Below, piece after piece: positions 25,748-35,410 of a DNA stretch of 64,000 nt. This DNA comes from Euglena gracilis (taxonomy: Eukaryota; Euglenida; Euglenophyceae; Euglenales), in NCBI GenBank assembly GCA_039621445.1, contig CP154955.1:4350705-4414704 (forward strand), given 5' to 3'. Position 1 is the first letter of the stretch. Every line of letters begins with the position of its first letter. A model generated the notes under the pieces. That model saw only the letters and a list, made by a program, of their open reading frames with translations, ran no database searches and was not told the origin of the DNA. A program made the translations under genes and the position numbers.

Positions 25748-27490
25748 TGGTCACTGAGCTCTTATCCCTTTAGGGTAAGAGCGAAGCTTACCCCTGGCGA
25801 ACCCCCCCCTTCCCCCCCCCCCCCCCCCCCCCCCCCCCGGTCGGGGCCACCAGGAGAACCGACGGGTTATCACCATGATCCCGGCCCGGTTCGCGGAATT
25901 TTTTTCTCAGTCGCGAGTTTCAATTTCTCGTTTCCGAATCACTTGGGTTTGACCCCCAACTCCCCGCCAGGCCCGAGTTATTCACGCGCGAAGGGGTCCA
26001 AACTGGGTAGGATCGGCCCGCCCCCCTGGCTAAGCCCCCCCCCCCTTTGGACTCTGCCATTTCGGCTCGAGTGGCCAGAGTGACTCCCCCCCAGGGGGGG
26101 GGGGGCATGATCTTCACCACCATTGGGTGGGCCACCCTTTTTGGGGGGGCACCAGTTGCAGCTGAGCTCATCGATTCAAAATGCAGGGTCCTGATGTCAA
26201 CATGGATGACGACAGTCGCACTAACGGCACATAAAAATGCAGGCACATAAAAAATGTCAATTTTCAAAATATCTCCAAATCAAAGGAAATGTCCGGAGAC
26301 CTAAATTGAAGCCCTTGGAACGCCCCATCTGCTGGTATTTTGATTTCCCTGCAACTCCCCGCCCAGCTTGAGATATGGCCGTTTTCGGCCCGGATGGCCG
26401 TTCGGTACACTTTTCCCACTGTTCGACTTAGCCGTTTTCGGGGGGTGGGGGGGGTCAAAAAATCAATGTTTTCAAAATTTCTCGAAAATGGTGCAAAATC
26501 AAAGGAAATGTCCGGAGACCTAAATTGAAGCCCTTGGAACGCTCTATCTGGGATTTTGGTTTCCCCGCAACTCACCGCCTAGCCCGAGATACGGCCGGTT
26601 TTCGGCCAATTTGGGCCATTTTGTACTTTTTCCACTGTCCGACTAAATTTTCGGCCAAAAAAGTCGAAACCCCCGAAATTTTTTTTTGCCCGAAACGATG
26701 TTTTTTGGCCTCCCGGACCCGCGAAAACTGTTTTTGAGCCGAAAATGAGCGTTTTTCGACCCGCCAGCGCCCCGTTTTGGGCCACCAACCCATTGACTTT
26801 GGGTCAAAACCGGTCAAAAAAGTCCAAAAAATCGAAATTTGCCCAAAACGATGTTTTTTTGGCTTCCTGCACCTGGAAAAACTGTTTCTGACCGAAAATG
26901 AGCGTTTTTCGATGTTGGGGGCCCAAAACGGGCTAAACGCTCAGTTTTTCCGGGTCCAGGAAGCCAAAAAACATCGTTTCGGGCAAAAAGAATTTGGATT
27001 TTTTTCGACTTTTTTGACCCGGTTTTGACCCAAAGTCAATGGGTTGGCGGCCCAAAACGGGAGGGTCGAAAAACGCTCATTTCCGGCTCAAAGACAGTTT
27101 TTTTGGGTCCGGGAGGCCAAAAAAACATCCTTTCGGGCCAAAAAAAATTCGATTTTTTCGACTTTTTTGACCCGGTTTTGACCCAATTCAATGGGTTGAG
27201 CACTATTCAAACCCTGGATATGTAATTAAGTCGTCCTGCATGACGAAACCTGAAAGGAGCTGGGGTATCTGGCTAGCCGCGGCCAGCCGCGGCTGGCTGG
27301 CTGGCAAAAAAAAGGAGGAGGTCTGGCCAGCCATGGCCAGCCACGGCTGGCTGGGGGGATTTAGAGGAGGAGGAGGTCTGGCTGGATTCAGTTTTGAGGA
27401 TCTGAAAGAGGAGGAGGAGGTCTGGCTGGCCGCGACGGGAAATTGGCTGAAAAAAAGCCCCGCGATCTGGGCAAGTCCTGATTCAGGGGG
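25748..27490. repeat. Dispersed repeat family, copy in + orientation, with internal inverted repeat
   Basis: 25748-26330 and 27250-27470 reappear as the reverse complement at 50770-51390, sharing 'gagctcttatccctt', 'tcaccatgatcccgg', 'gtccggagacctaaattgaag' and 'ccagccagacctcctcctcc'. The segment 26340-27240 is not in the second copy. Within it, 26640-26925 and 26935-27175 form a large imperfect inverted repeat rich in 'cgaaaatgagcgtttttcga' and 'gggtcaaaaccggtcaaaaa'. A third partial copy lies at 48830-49080. Confidence 0.7.
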
Positions 27491-27859
27491 TGCAATTTTC
27501 TTTATGAGTGTTCTTTCTTTTCTTTCTGAGTGTCTATTTTTTTTCGTTCGCATATCATGTCGGAAAACTGAAAGCCCCTGGTGGGGTTCAAGCTTTGAAC
27601 TACCTGAAGTTCCAACCTACAACTCAAGTCATTGAAGTATTGAAGTTTGACCTGACTGCAGCACAAGCCCGACACAGAAGTACAAGTCCGAGATACAGTA
27701 CAGTACAGACAACTACTGGAGTGGTTCATCTCCCTGCGGTTGTTGCAGCAGCACAACATGATCTGCTACACCAGTTGGATGGAAGTATTATCCCAGTTTC
27801 ACTATACTTTGCTGTACCACCTGTGCTGTAACATAGCGTTCACTGTTCCAACCCTCACT

Positions 27860-28690
27860 ATGGCCCCAGGGCCTTATAAACATTTCACAGAGTTGGCCCC
27901 AGGGCCCCAGACTTTTGCCATGATGCTCCCAGAGTCTGGCCCAGGGCTCAACACATTTCAAACCAAATCTGGCAGAGAAACGTTTTTCAGAGATGTTGCC
28001 CCAGGGCCCAAGGTTTCAGCCATGATGCTGTCAAATTTTGCCCCAAGGCTCAACACATTTCAAGCCAAACTGGCACAGAAAAGTTTTTCAGAGATGTGGT
28101 CCCAGGGCCCCAGACTTTTGCCATGATGCTGTCAAATTTTGCCACAGGGATCAACACATTTCCAACCAAATCTGGCACAGAAAAGTTTTTCAGAGATGTT
28201 GCCCCAGGGCCCAAGGCTTCAGCCATGATGCTGTCAAATTTTGCCCCAGGGCTCAACACATTTCAAGCCAAAACTGGCACAGAAAAGTTTTTCACAGATG
28301 TGGCCCCAGGCATACAATTGCTTGGTCAGTGCTTAAGCAATTGTCTGGCCCCAGGGCCCCAGACTTTTGCCATGATGCTGTCAAATTTTGCCACGGGGAT
28401 CAACACATTTCCAACCAAATCTGGCACAGAAAAGTTTTTCAGAGATGTTGCCCCAGGGCCCAAGGCTTCAGCCATGAGGCTGTCAGATTTTGTCCCAGGG
28501 CCCAACACATTTCAAGCCAAAACTGGCACAGAAAAGTTTTTCACATATGTGGCCCCAGGGCCCAACACATTTCAAGCCAAAACTGGCACAGAAAAGCTTT
28601 TCACAAATGTGGCCCCAGGGCCCAAGGCTTCAGCCATGATGCTGTCCAACTTTGCCCCAGGGCTCAGCAGATTTCCAGCCAAAACAGCTC
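27860..28690 (+). repeat. 102-bp tandem repeat encoding 34-residue units
   Basis: About seven complete or partial copies of a 102-bp unit. The unit reads VAPGPKASAMMLSNFAPGLN followed by TFQAKTGTEKFFTD. Units vary (F-A-T-G-I-N-T-F-P-T-K-S for F-A-P-G-L-N-T-F-Q-A-K-T), and two are partly deleted. The multiple-of-three length keeps the frame open, and from 28096 the repeats are in frame with the 2A motif at 28705. I recognise no family; it may be an N-terminal protein of the retroelement or a tandemly amplified fragment. Confidence 0.75.
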
Positions 28691-28704
28691 GGCGTTTCCA
28701 CCTT

Positions 28705-28758
28705 CGGGGAAGAGGCGGGCTACTTTCCTGCGGCGACGTAGAACAAAACCCTGGCCCA
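28705..28758 (+). other. 2A-like ribosome-skipping peptide, GDVEQNPGP
   Basis: Codons read R-G-R-G-G-L-L-S-C-G-D-V-E-Q-N-P-G-P. This satisfies the D-[V/I]-E-x-N-P-G-P consensus with an upstream hydrophobic pair (LL). In 2A peptides the Gly-Pro bond is not formed, so upstream repeats and downstream protein would be released separately. 2A in non-LTR retrotransposons is established (e.g. trypanosome L1Tc). Activity here is inferred. Confidence 0.85.
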
Positions 28759-29102
28759 CGGACAGGGTGGCCAACAAAAAGAGGCCGCCAAACCGGAAGG
28801 CAAGGTGCTGCTCTTGCACGGCCAACTGAAAATGGGACCAACCTGGTCCCGGACTTATCGGTGGCCATTGAATTGGGTGAACCATTGCCTGCCCCTGCGG
28901 CGCCCACGTCAGCCCCGGTCACAGCGACGGCAGCTATGGAAACAGATGACCCACCCCAGCAATTTCTGCCGGGCTGCAGAAGGCCTGGGACCCCATTCTC
29001 ACAACGCTGTCCGACGCTCGAACCAACCTGGGATGACATCGCACACGACCTCAGAGGCACGGTCTCACACATCCCTCGTGGCGCCGTACAGGCAGTCTCT
29101 CT

Positions 29103-29345
29103 TCGGCGTAATCTCTCCCGCACAGCGGGGTGAGCCGCATCCTGGACCCCTTCGGAGAGAAGTAACTGGCATGCCTTGCCCACGGCTCCTCTCGCCACCA
29201 GCGTCTCCATGCGACGGATAAACCGTTCTGTCTGGACCTCCTCCGCTCGGTTTGCGGAGGATCGGGTGGATACAGAGGAGGCTGGGTTTACGGCCGGCTT
29301 TTTTGAATTCTGCCAGGAGACGGCGGCCGGCTGTGTAAGGTAGGC
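29103..29345 (-). pseudogene. Retroelement fragment upstream of the RT domain, inverted
   Basis: On the minus strand 29235-29105 reads RFIRRMETLVARGAVGKACQ then LLLSEGVQ and AHPAVRERL. It aligns with MTRRVRTLTAEGASAKAVQI and LLSEGAHQHDDPEVWAALER of the large retroelement just before its reverse transcriptase. It meets the plus-strand fragment tail to tail at about 29102. The frame runs on antisense across the 2A region, but that part is a shadow. Confidence 0.6.
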
Positions 29346-29499
29346 TTGTGCCCTCGTACTGATGGCCCTTCCCAATTGAGCCCAGTGATTCCTGCCAGCG
29401 CGCGTGGCAGTGGCGCCAGCACTGCCTTGGGCATGCACCAGAGAGCGTGTAAGGACTCCCATGAAGGGTGTTGTATGCCTTCAGAAGAGAGGTATAGAG

Positions 29500-29770
29500 T
29501 TCCCAGTTTTGGGCCAGACATGCTGGCCGGTTTTGGGCCAGATGTGGTGCCCAGTTTTGGGGCAGATGTGATTGCCATTTTTTTGTGTCACACATGGTGG
29601 CCAGTTTTGTGTCACAGATGGTGGAGTTTTGTGTCACAGATGGTGGAGTTTTGTGTCACAGATGGTGGCCAGTTTTGGGCCAGATGTGGTGGCCAGTTTT
29701 GTGCCACAGCAAAGTGTCCTGGGCCAGACGTGCTGGCCAATTTTGGTCCACAGGTGGTGCCCAAATTTGG
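29500..29770 (+). repeat. Minisatellite of 'ggccagttttgggccagatgtggt' type
   Basis: About ten degenerate 24-30-bp units alternate 'gccagttttgggccagatgtg' with 'agttttgtgtcacagatggtgg'. No supported coding function. Confidence 0.85.
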
Positions 29771-29989
29771 GCGGCAGTTGCATCAAGTCTTTGTCTGCGT
29801 GGCACATTCTTGGAAAGTCTGTTTGGGAAAAAAGGAAACTTTTAGCATTTTTTTCCGTCAAATGTTGTAACAGTGTGGGGTCTGGGCGGCGCAAGGAGCA
29901 AATTATTTTTAGCAGTCGAAAGGGGGTTGCTTCGTAGTAATGTAGGGGGGAGGCAACCACTTGCGCGTAAGAAGATTATCTTCTTTTCA

Positions 29990-30173
29990 AAGGGGGTGGT
30001 TCGGGACGCGGGGGGGGGGGGGACGCGGGGGGGGGGGACACGGGAGGGCCGCGGTGGTGAACCGTGTCCCAACTGCCCCACACGTTTTCTTTGGGGTCAC
30101 CCAAATTTGTGTGAATTTTCCTTTGGTCGACCCAAAAACGTGCCAAGCCAAAATCCGGGACGCGGGGGGGACG

Positions 30174-30218
<45 letters not shown>

Positions 30219-30250
30219 CGGGGGGGGGGGGGACGGGGGGAACACCCTTA
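29990..30250. repeat. G-run repeat with extreme homopolymer
   Basis: Starts with AAGGGGGTGGTTCGGGACGCGG and ends GGGGGGAACACCCTT, imperfect inverted ends. 30175-30232 is a G-run of about 58 nt broken by a single C. The middle ('ttggtcgacc', 'ttttctttg') is shared with 47560-47735, and the ends with 18206, 19155, 19455 and 45060. Confidence 0.7.
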
Positions 30251-31185
30251 GACGAGGGGCTGACAAAGAAAAAAAACACGGTGCTATAGCGCAACCGCAT
30301 AGCCGGTTTTCAGCAGTCGCTATCGGTTCATTGTCGGGAATGTCGGCTCGGCGGTTTTCATTTTGTTGGATTGCGAAAAAACGATGTTGAAAAACGACTT
30401 GTTTAAAAACGACCCGTCTACCCCGAGGAGGAGGTTGAAGAAGGTGGCCTCCACACAGGGGCACTAGGGAATGGTAATTCCTCAAGAAAACCCCCAGCCA
30501 GCTGACCTCCAGATCACTGCCGCGGGTGTATGTGCGGTGAGCGCAGCCTTGCGCCGTGGGTGACTGGCGGCAAGGAGAGGAGGGATTTGGAAAAGTGGTG
30601 CAGATACTAAGCAGGTTCCTTGTACCTGTCCGCAGCTGATGGGTGTGCACCGGTGCCGTGGAGGTACACTTTGCTGGGTGTTAAGCAGGGCAGGTTTTGT
30701 GGATAATAATCAGGGGGGGGCACTCGACTGGAGAAGGCCAGCAGTCGTGTGGGGGGTGTACCCCCCGCCACTCCCCCGCCTGCGACCCCCCTGCGACCCG
30801 CACATGTAAGGTTTCTGCATCCCAGTTGGAGCCAAAATAGCATATATAAGAGGGCGCTGATCAACGGTGGTGGGGCGAACCGAATCCACCGACCAGTGGC
30901 GCAGCCTACTGGATTTGAGGGTCCACTGGCGGTTATGGTAATTTACAGCTGGGGCAAAGTACGGCGTGCAAAGTACGGCGGGAGGAAAATGGGCTAGGCC
31001 CACCTTCAATATGCTGCGTGGGGAAAGGGAAGGGGCACATGGCGGTCCTGGAGTTCGTGAGGAGGAGGGTAAGGGGCAGGGCGGTGCGAGGTGTGGTGGG
31101 GAGTGTGGCGGTGGGTCGTGGTTGTGTGTGTGTGTGTGTGTGTGTGTGGTTGTGGCTTCCTCGCTCTTCTTCGTCTTCTTTTTTT
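30251..31185. other. Downstream flank / possible 3' UTR of the large retroelement
   Basis: Reading leftwards from the retroelement stop (31186), the minus strand has an A-rich/AAG-rich tract (about 31185-31155), a (CA)n tract (31150-31117) and then P/S-rich sequence with no supported frame. I cannot fix the 3' terminus of the element. Confidence 0.4.
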
Positions 31186-32770
31186 TTATCGGAGTATGTG
31201 TTTGGGCTGTAGGAGATGGAAGACTTCTCGTAGTAGGGCAATAGCGACGTTCTGGTAAATCTCCGCCTCCTTTAGTTCTCGTTCGGCTCCCTGTTGCCAG
31301 GAGGAGGCGCGTTTCGCCACCCTGCTCAGTGTTTTGGCCGTCTCGGGTCCCATGCCCCCCCACGTCCCGAGGGCGAAGGGTGTAAAGCCCCAGCCTGCTT
31401 ACTGGCATGGGATGTTGTATTTCTGCCTCTTGGCCTCCTCCCTTCTCTTCAGGAAGGATCTCCAGCGTTCGCGGGTTGCCGTGTGTTCCGTTGCCTGCCA
31501 TCCGTGGCAGACGGTGACGTCCAGCGCCGTCGGTCTCCCTTCGGACCAACAGTCCAGGAGGAGGTCCGCTGGGCGAAGGTGGCTATCCCGGGCTGTTTGC
31601 AGGCAAACCTCCTTCTGCACCCGCTGACCGCTGTTGGACAAGGTTTGAAATAGCGCGTCCTGAACAGCGTTGTGGCGGGCTGCGAAGTTATTCCTGCGGT
31701 AGCAAAGGAGGTGGTCACCTTCCTTGTCGAGGGGCTGGTTGCATCCCGTGCATGGCTGGCTGACATCAGTCAGCACCGGGAGACCCAGCCACCACTTCAG
31801 CCCCAAGGTATACTCCTCGCTGGAGAAGGTGGTGTGAGAGTTGTTGGAGGGAGTTGCCGCCATCCAGCCGTGTCCGAATCCCGTGGCCTGTTCAAGGAGG
31901 CGGTTCTGGTCCCGGGGCCGAGCCTGGTCCACCAGGTCATCCATCGTCTTCTTGCCCAGCTCATGATTCCACCACTTTTGTTTCCGAGGCTCTGAGTCCA
32001 CAGAGACAATTCGTTGTGGGTTGTTGAGGAAAGTGGTGACGGTGGCGTGGTTCGCTCCTAGCCTGCCCCTGAGGTCGTCCAAAACGGGCGTGATGAGGGA
32101 GAGCTGTGGGGAGGTGGCGTAGCCGGGTACACCCACTCGTCGTGCCCCGTCCGAGTAGAACTCTGCAAGTCAGGAGATCCTCGCCGCCGGCTGTATGAAG
32201 GTTGGGATGCGGAGGCCACATCCGCCGCTTGACAAGGGCAGGGAAGCCTGTGTGCGCTGTTGTGTGTTCAGCGCCGTGCCCAGTACGTCCTCAAAGGCGT
32301 TCATAATTACCTCAGAGCAGCTCCTCACCTGGTCCTGGCTGCCATATGAGTTGGATGCGCGCAGGAGGTGGTTCACCTTGCAGCCATCCAGACAGCTCCG
32401 GAGCAAATGATGCGCCACCTGAGCGTCGGTAAGGGACGTGATGGTGGATGAGGCCTTCTCAAGCTTGGCAGCGGCTTCCTCCCACGCTGTCTGTGTGGTG
32501 TTTGTGGATGCTGGGTGGTCCACTGGGATGCCCAGGACGGTGATACCTTCCCCTGGGGTCCAGGGAACCACTTGCATCCTGTTGCAGCTTGGCGTACTCC
32601 TGGCTCCCGGGCCCCACATGACGCACTTCTGCAGGTTGAGGCCGAGCCCCACACGATGGGACTCTTGCAGCAAGAAACGTAGGCAGTGTTCAATCCGGTC
32701 AGGGGTCCCGACCAGCAGGCCGTCGTCCAGGTACCAGCTGTTCCACAGCAGCTGGCCATCCCTGGTGATC
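31186..32770 (-). pseudogene. Retroelement RT C-terminal half and restriction-like endonuclease
   Basis: In the same frame as the N-terminal half once the Harbinger element is removed. It reads WNSWYLDDGLLVGTPDRIEH (RT motif C, Y-L-D-D, about 32725-32715), GLGLNLQKCVMWG (motif D region) and a thumb-like helical region. A C-x2-C-x8-H-x2-C knuckle, CTGCNQPLDKEGDHLLC (near 31745), precedes RHNAVQDAL, then the endonuclease-like pair RPADLLLD and TALDVTV, the R/KPD...D pattern of REL LINEs. After an in-frame TAA (31399-31401) the frame goes on to GWGFTPFALGTWGGMGPETA and ends at TAA 31186-31188. That TAA and the TGA at 32170-32172 are nonsense changes within an otherwise coding-like frame. Confidence 0.8.
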
Positions 32771-32863
32771 GGAGGTGTTCAGATCGCGGTTACAATCGCG
32801 GTTACATCGCGGTTACATCGCGGTTACATGGGGATGATCCTTTTTTGCAGCTTTTTTTTACCC

Positions 32864-33843
32864 ATGGCAGCTGCCAATGCATCACGTGTCGGGGAAAGAG
32901 CAAAGAGACAGAGGGAGAAAGAGGAGTGGGAGAATGTGGTGAAGGTGTTCCCCATTGATGCCAAGAAGAAATCTGAAGCCCTTGACATGTTGAGAGTGCA
33001 ACCGTTGGGAACGACTCCATCAGGTTCTCTCACATCAAATGTCTTGATATTTCATTGTTTCCCTCCCCAGGGAAGTCATTTGTGGATTACGCGCAGACGG
33101 TGGAGAAGTTGATTGAGAATCATCATTGGCCAATGTCAAAATGTCGATCACATTGTGCAATGAAGCTCCGAGAATGGTGTGCATTTTAATCCCTGCTGTG
33201 TTTGTGGACGCTGTTTTTTTTTTGACTCAGGTATGACAGAGAGACAAATTCTGCCAGAGTTGCCAAATCCCGTGAGCAGAAACGATCAGGAGGTCCAAAT
33301 CTGCAGATCGCTGTTAGTTCTCGCAGTGTGCAGGTTTCTTCATTTTTGTTCAGGTTGAAAACCACACCCTCCCTTTTTTCCAGGCATTTGAGGCGGTCGA
33401 CCTTTTGGGAGAACTCTGCAAGGCGGAAAGGCAGTGGCGTCGCGAACTTTTCTCAAAGTTGCAGGTGGCAAGTGAGCCTGAAGGAGTTCCCCTCACACAT
33501 GTATGTATGTGCGGAAACCCCATGTTTCAATTCCTCTTTGTTGTTCAGGCTGTGCACCAAAAGGACTTCAAGAAATTGCACGTTGCATGGTGGGTTTCCT
33601 GGGAAGAGCCGTTGGAACCCCCGACACAGGTGGCAAAAGAAAATTTTGTTGCCAAAACTTCTTTTTCCTTCCCCCTTTCAGATTGCAACTGACCCAGGTG
33701 TACGAAGTGTACTTCGGTTCTTTCGGGGTCATGAGCGTGCACCTGATGGCTCTGCTTTGGGTGCAAGCACTGCCAGAAGCAGTCTCTTCTGTGATAAGCA
33801 GGCTACCGAGGCAGCTCGTCAGAAATCAGCCCATTTTGCCTAA
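32864..33843 (+). CDS. Six-exon Myb/SANT-like protein of the Harbinger element
   Basis: Exons 32864-33023, 33071-33176, 33231-33333, 33384-33464, 33549-33629 and 33682-33843 join to a 693-nt frame (230 residues) ending in TAA. All five introns are GT-AG and 47-84 nt, and the frame is kept at every junction. The product starts MAAANASRVGERAKRQREKE. It then has SFVDYAQTVEKLIENHHWP and MKLREW joined to YDRETNSARVAKSREQKRSG, like the C-terminal part of a Myb/SANT trihelix domain. A helical charged region follows (AFEAVDLLGELCKAERQWRR). In PIF/Harbinger transposons a Myb-like partner binds the subterminal repeats and helps import the transposase. That role is inferred; the TCGCGGTTACA repeats would be its likely target. 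Exon 3 could alternatively end at another acceptor pair near 33354. Confidence 0.7.
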
Positions 33844-35304
33844 ATGCCTAAAAACATACCCCGCAGCTCCCTGCCATTCGCAGATTTCACAACGGACACA
33901 AACGTCTTTTGGTGGTCACAGCGTTGCCGTGGCCGGAAAGGCGTCATTGCCGTTTTTGGTTTCCCCCCGGAAATTTGTGAGGAGTTGTACTATAAGTATG
34001 GCATGGATGCCTCTCTTTGACCAAACAAAACGACATACCACCCATTTTTTGGTGAAAACATTCAAAAATGTCGAAAAATGATCCACAATGAAAATCTTCA
34101 TGCAAAATCAAAGAATCCATTTGGGACCCAAAATGAAGTAAAATAACCCCATAAGACAAATTTGGACATTCTTGATGGAAAATAGCAGAAAATTCTGAAA
34201 AATTGGGCTGCCGAACCTCCTGTGGGGCAGAGCAGCGCCTCCGAAGCTCGTCTAGAGCACCTTTTTCTCTGGTGGTGGAAACAAAACGGAAAAGAAAAAA
34301 GGCAAAGAGAGGCATGGTGCCAGTACGGTTCTTTCAATCTCCCGGGAAGAGTTCTCTTGGATTCTGGTTGTCCTTAGCTCAGGGAGGATCCGGAATGATG
34401 TTCCCTGCTTTGAACTGGACCCCCCATATGCTGCCATTCCGTATATAACCAACTGCGGTATATCTGCAAGCACTTTTTTTGAACGCATCAATCGTTGGTT
34501 TGCTGAATTGGCCTCATTTGTTCAGAATGAGTTCTGGTTTGATGATCGTTTGAATCCATTCAATCACGTTCCGCATTTCCCACATTACGTCACGTGCACA
34601 GTGGACAGCGTACCTATTCACACAGAGACCCTGCATGATTACACACATTCAACCCCAAATATGCCGGTCCTGTTTGGAAAGTGACACTTTTGACTTCTCT
34701 GCTTGGGGACATCATTTTCCCGCCAATTGGACCCCATTTGGGCACAATGAGTGATTCTCAAATTTGGGGGGAGTCCTGCCCATGGAAGCACATGGAAGAA
34801 AGAGAGGTTTGCCTTTCGGATTGCGCATACTCTGGAAGGTCTCACATTGTTGCGCCATTTTGGAAACCGCATGGGAGGACTATGCCAGGAAGAACGAAAT
34901 TGTACAACGAAATGCATTCCTATTATCGAGGGCGCGGGGAGCATGCATTCGCATTGGCGTATCCTTTTGCAATCATGAGGCATGCTTGGAATGGCAAAGA
35001 AGCGGGAGGTCATGAAAGGCTCGCGCATCGTGTAAGGGTGTTGTTCGGTTTTTTGAGTTTCCACCTTCACCGCCGCTTGCGTTATGAGCCTTTTGGACCA
35101 TGGTCACATTTCCCTCAGTCGAGTTCCTCGTCAACACCTGCCCCCGTGTCCACCCCCACTGTCCAATATGCTTCTGCTCCAGAACACGAGGGGGCAGTTG
35201 TTGATGAGTGGGACTCAGACCACGAGGGCCCACAGTTTCTGTCTCAGCGGCTGACCCGCAGTTTGACCTCTTTCTGTGCCGCACTCGGTGTGTCACCAGA
35301 GTGA
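33844..35304 (+). CDS. DDE transposase, PIF/Harbinger superfamily (introns or frameshifts unresolved)
   Basis: The ATG at 33844 directly follows the TAA of the Myb-like gene. The first segment (to 34020) reads FADFTTDTNVFWWSQRCRGR and GVIAVFGFPPEICEELYYKY. The sequence 34021-34330 is AT-rich and probably intronic. A second segment (34334-34684) ends HYVTCTVDSVPI...TPNMPVLFGK with the first catalytic Asp at about 34604. One base out of frame, 34681-35304 continues LLTSLLGDIIFPPIGPHLGT with SD, then the second Asp in LSDCAYSG (34819-34821) and the Glu in YYRGRGEHAFA (34939-34941). Spacing is about D-71-D-40-E, and D-x-x-Y-x-G and R-x-x-E-x-A-F fit DDE_Tnp_4 enzymes. It cuts and pastes the element. 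The shift at 34681 is either a missed intron or a disabling indel. An acidic S/P-rich tail ends at TGA. Confidence 0.72.
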
Positions 35305-35410
35305 GGTGTCCGATATGGGGTTCGCTTTGAGATTTAGTGCCACGCCTTGTTCAGATCGCGGTTACATCGCGGTTACATCGCGGTTACATCGCGGTTACAC
35401 GAACACCTCC

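Larger units (their letters stand above)
27500..29102 (+). mobile_element. 5' part of a second 2A-bearing retroelement
   Basis: The leader TTTCTGAGTGTCTATTTTTT followed by TTCG, CGCATATC and ATGTCGG (27520-27567) matches the leader just upstream of the start codon of the large retroelement (minus strand, about 41655-41612), so both belong to related elements. Coding potential follows in 27740-28126 and, after a frameshift, in 28096-29133. The latter reads 34-residue tandem repeats, then the 2A-like motif, then a region whose DIAHDLRGTVSHIPRGAVQA aligns with EITHVLQQRIQTLIHLPSAC of the large element. Homology stops near 29102, where a related fragment is joined in inverse orientation. Truncated, no reverse transcriptase. 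Confidence 0.6.
32771..35410 (+). mobile_element. PIF/Harbinger-type DNA transposon inserted in the RT gene
   Basis: Ends are perfect 10-bp inverted repeats GGAGGTGTTC (32771-32780) / GAACACCTCC (35401-35410), flanked by the 3-bp duplication ATC (32768-32770 and 35411-35413). Four TCGCGGTTACA units lie just inside each end (about 32783-32828 and 35354-35399) in direct orientation. It holds two plus-strand genes: a Myb-like protein (32864-33843) and a DDE transposase (33844-35304), the two-gene set of PIF/Harbinger elements. Length 2640 bp; element plus duplication is 2643 bp, a multiple of three, and excision rejoins the RT as LLEQ|ITRDGQLLWNSWYLDDG. The sharp ends, target duplication and intact first gene suggest a relatively recent insertion. 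Confidence 0.88.

Noticed and set aside
29050-29345. Twin-priming 5' inversion
   Set aside because: The two fragments converge at their downstream ends, the opposite of the twin-priming arrangement.
28572-29462. 296-residue minus-strand gene
   Set aside because: Only 29105-29235 is homologous to the retroelement; the remainder is antisense to the plus-strand 2A frame.
30710-31549. 279-residue minus-strand protein
   Set aside because: It is a shadow frame over the retroelement C-terminus and 3' flank, with His-Thr from a CA tract.
34681-34684. Programmed -1 frameshift in the transposase
   Set aside because: The bases (TTTGGAAAGTGAC) do not form an X-XXY-YYZ slippery site, so an indel or missed intron is more likely.
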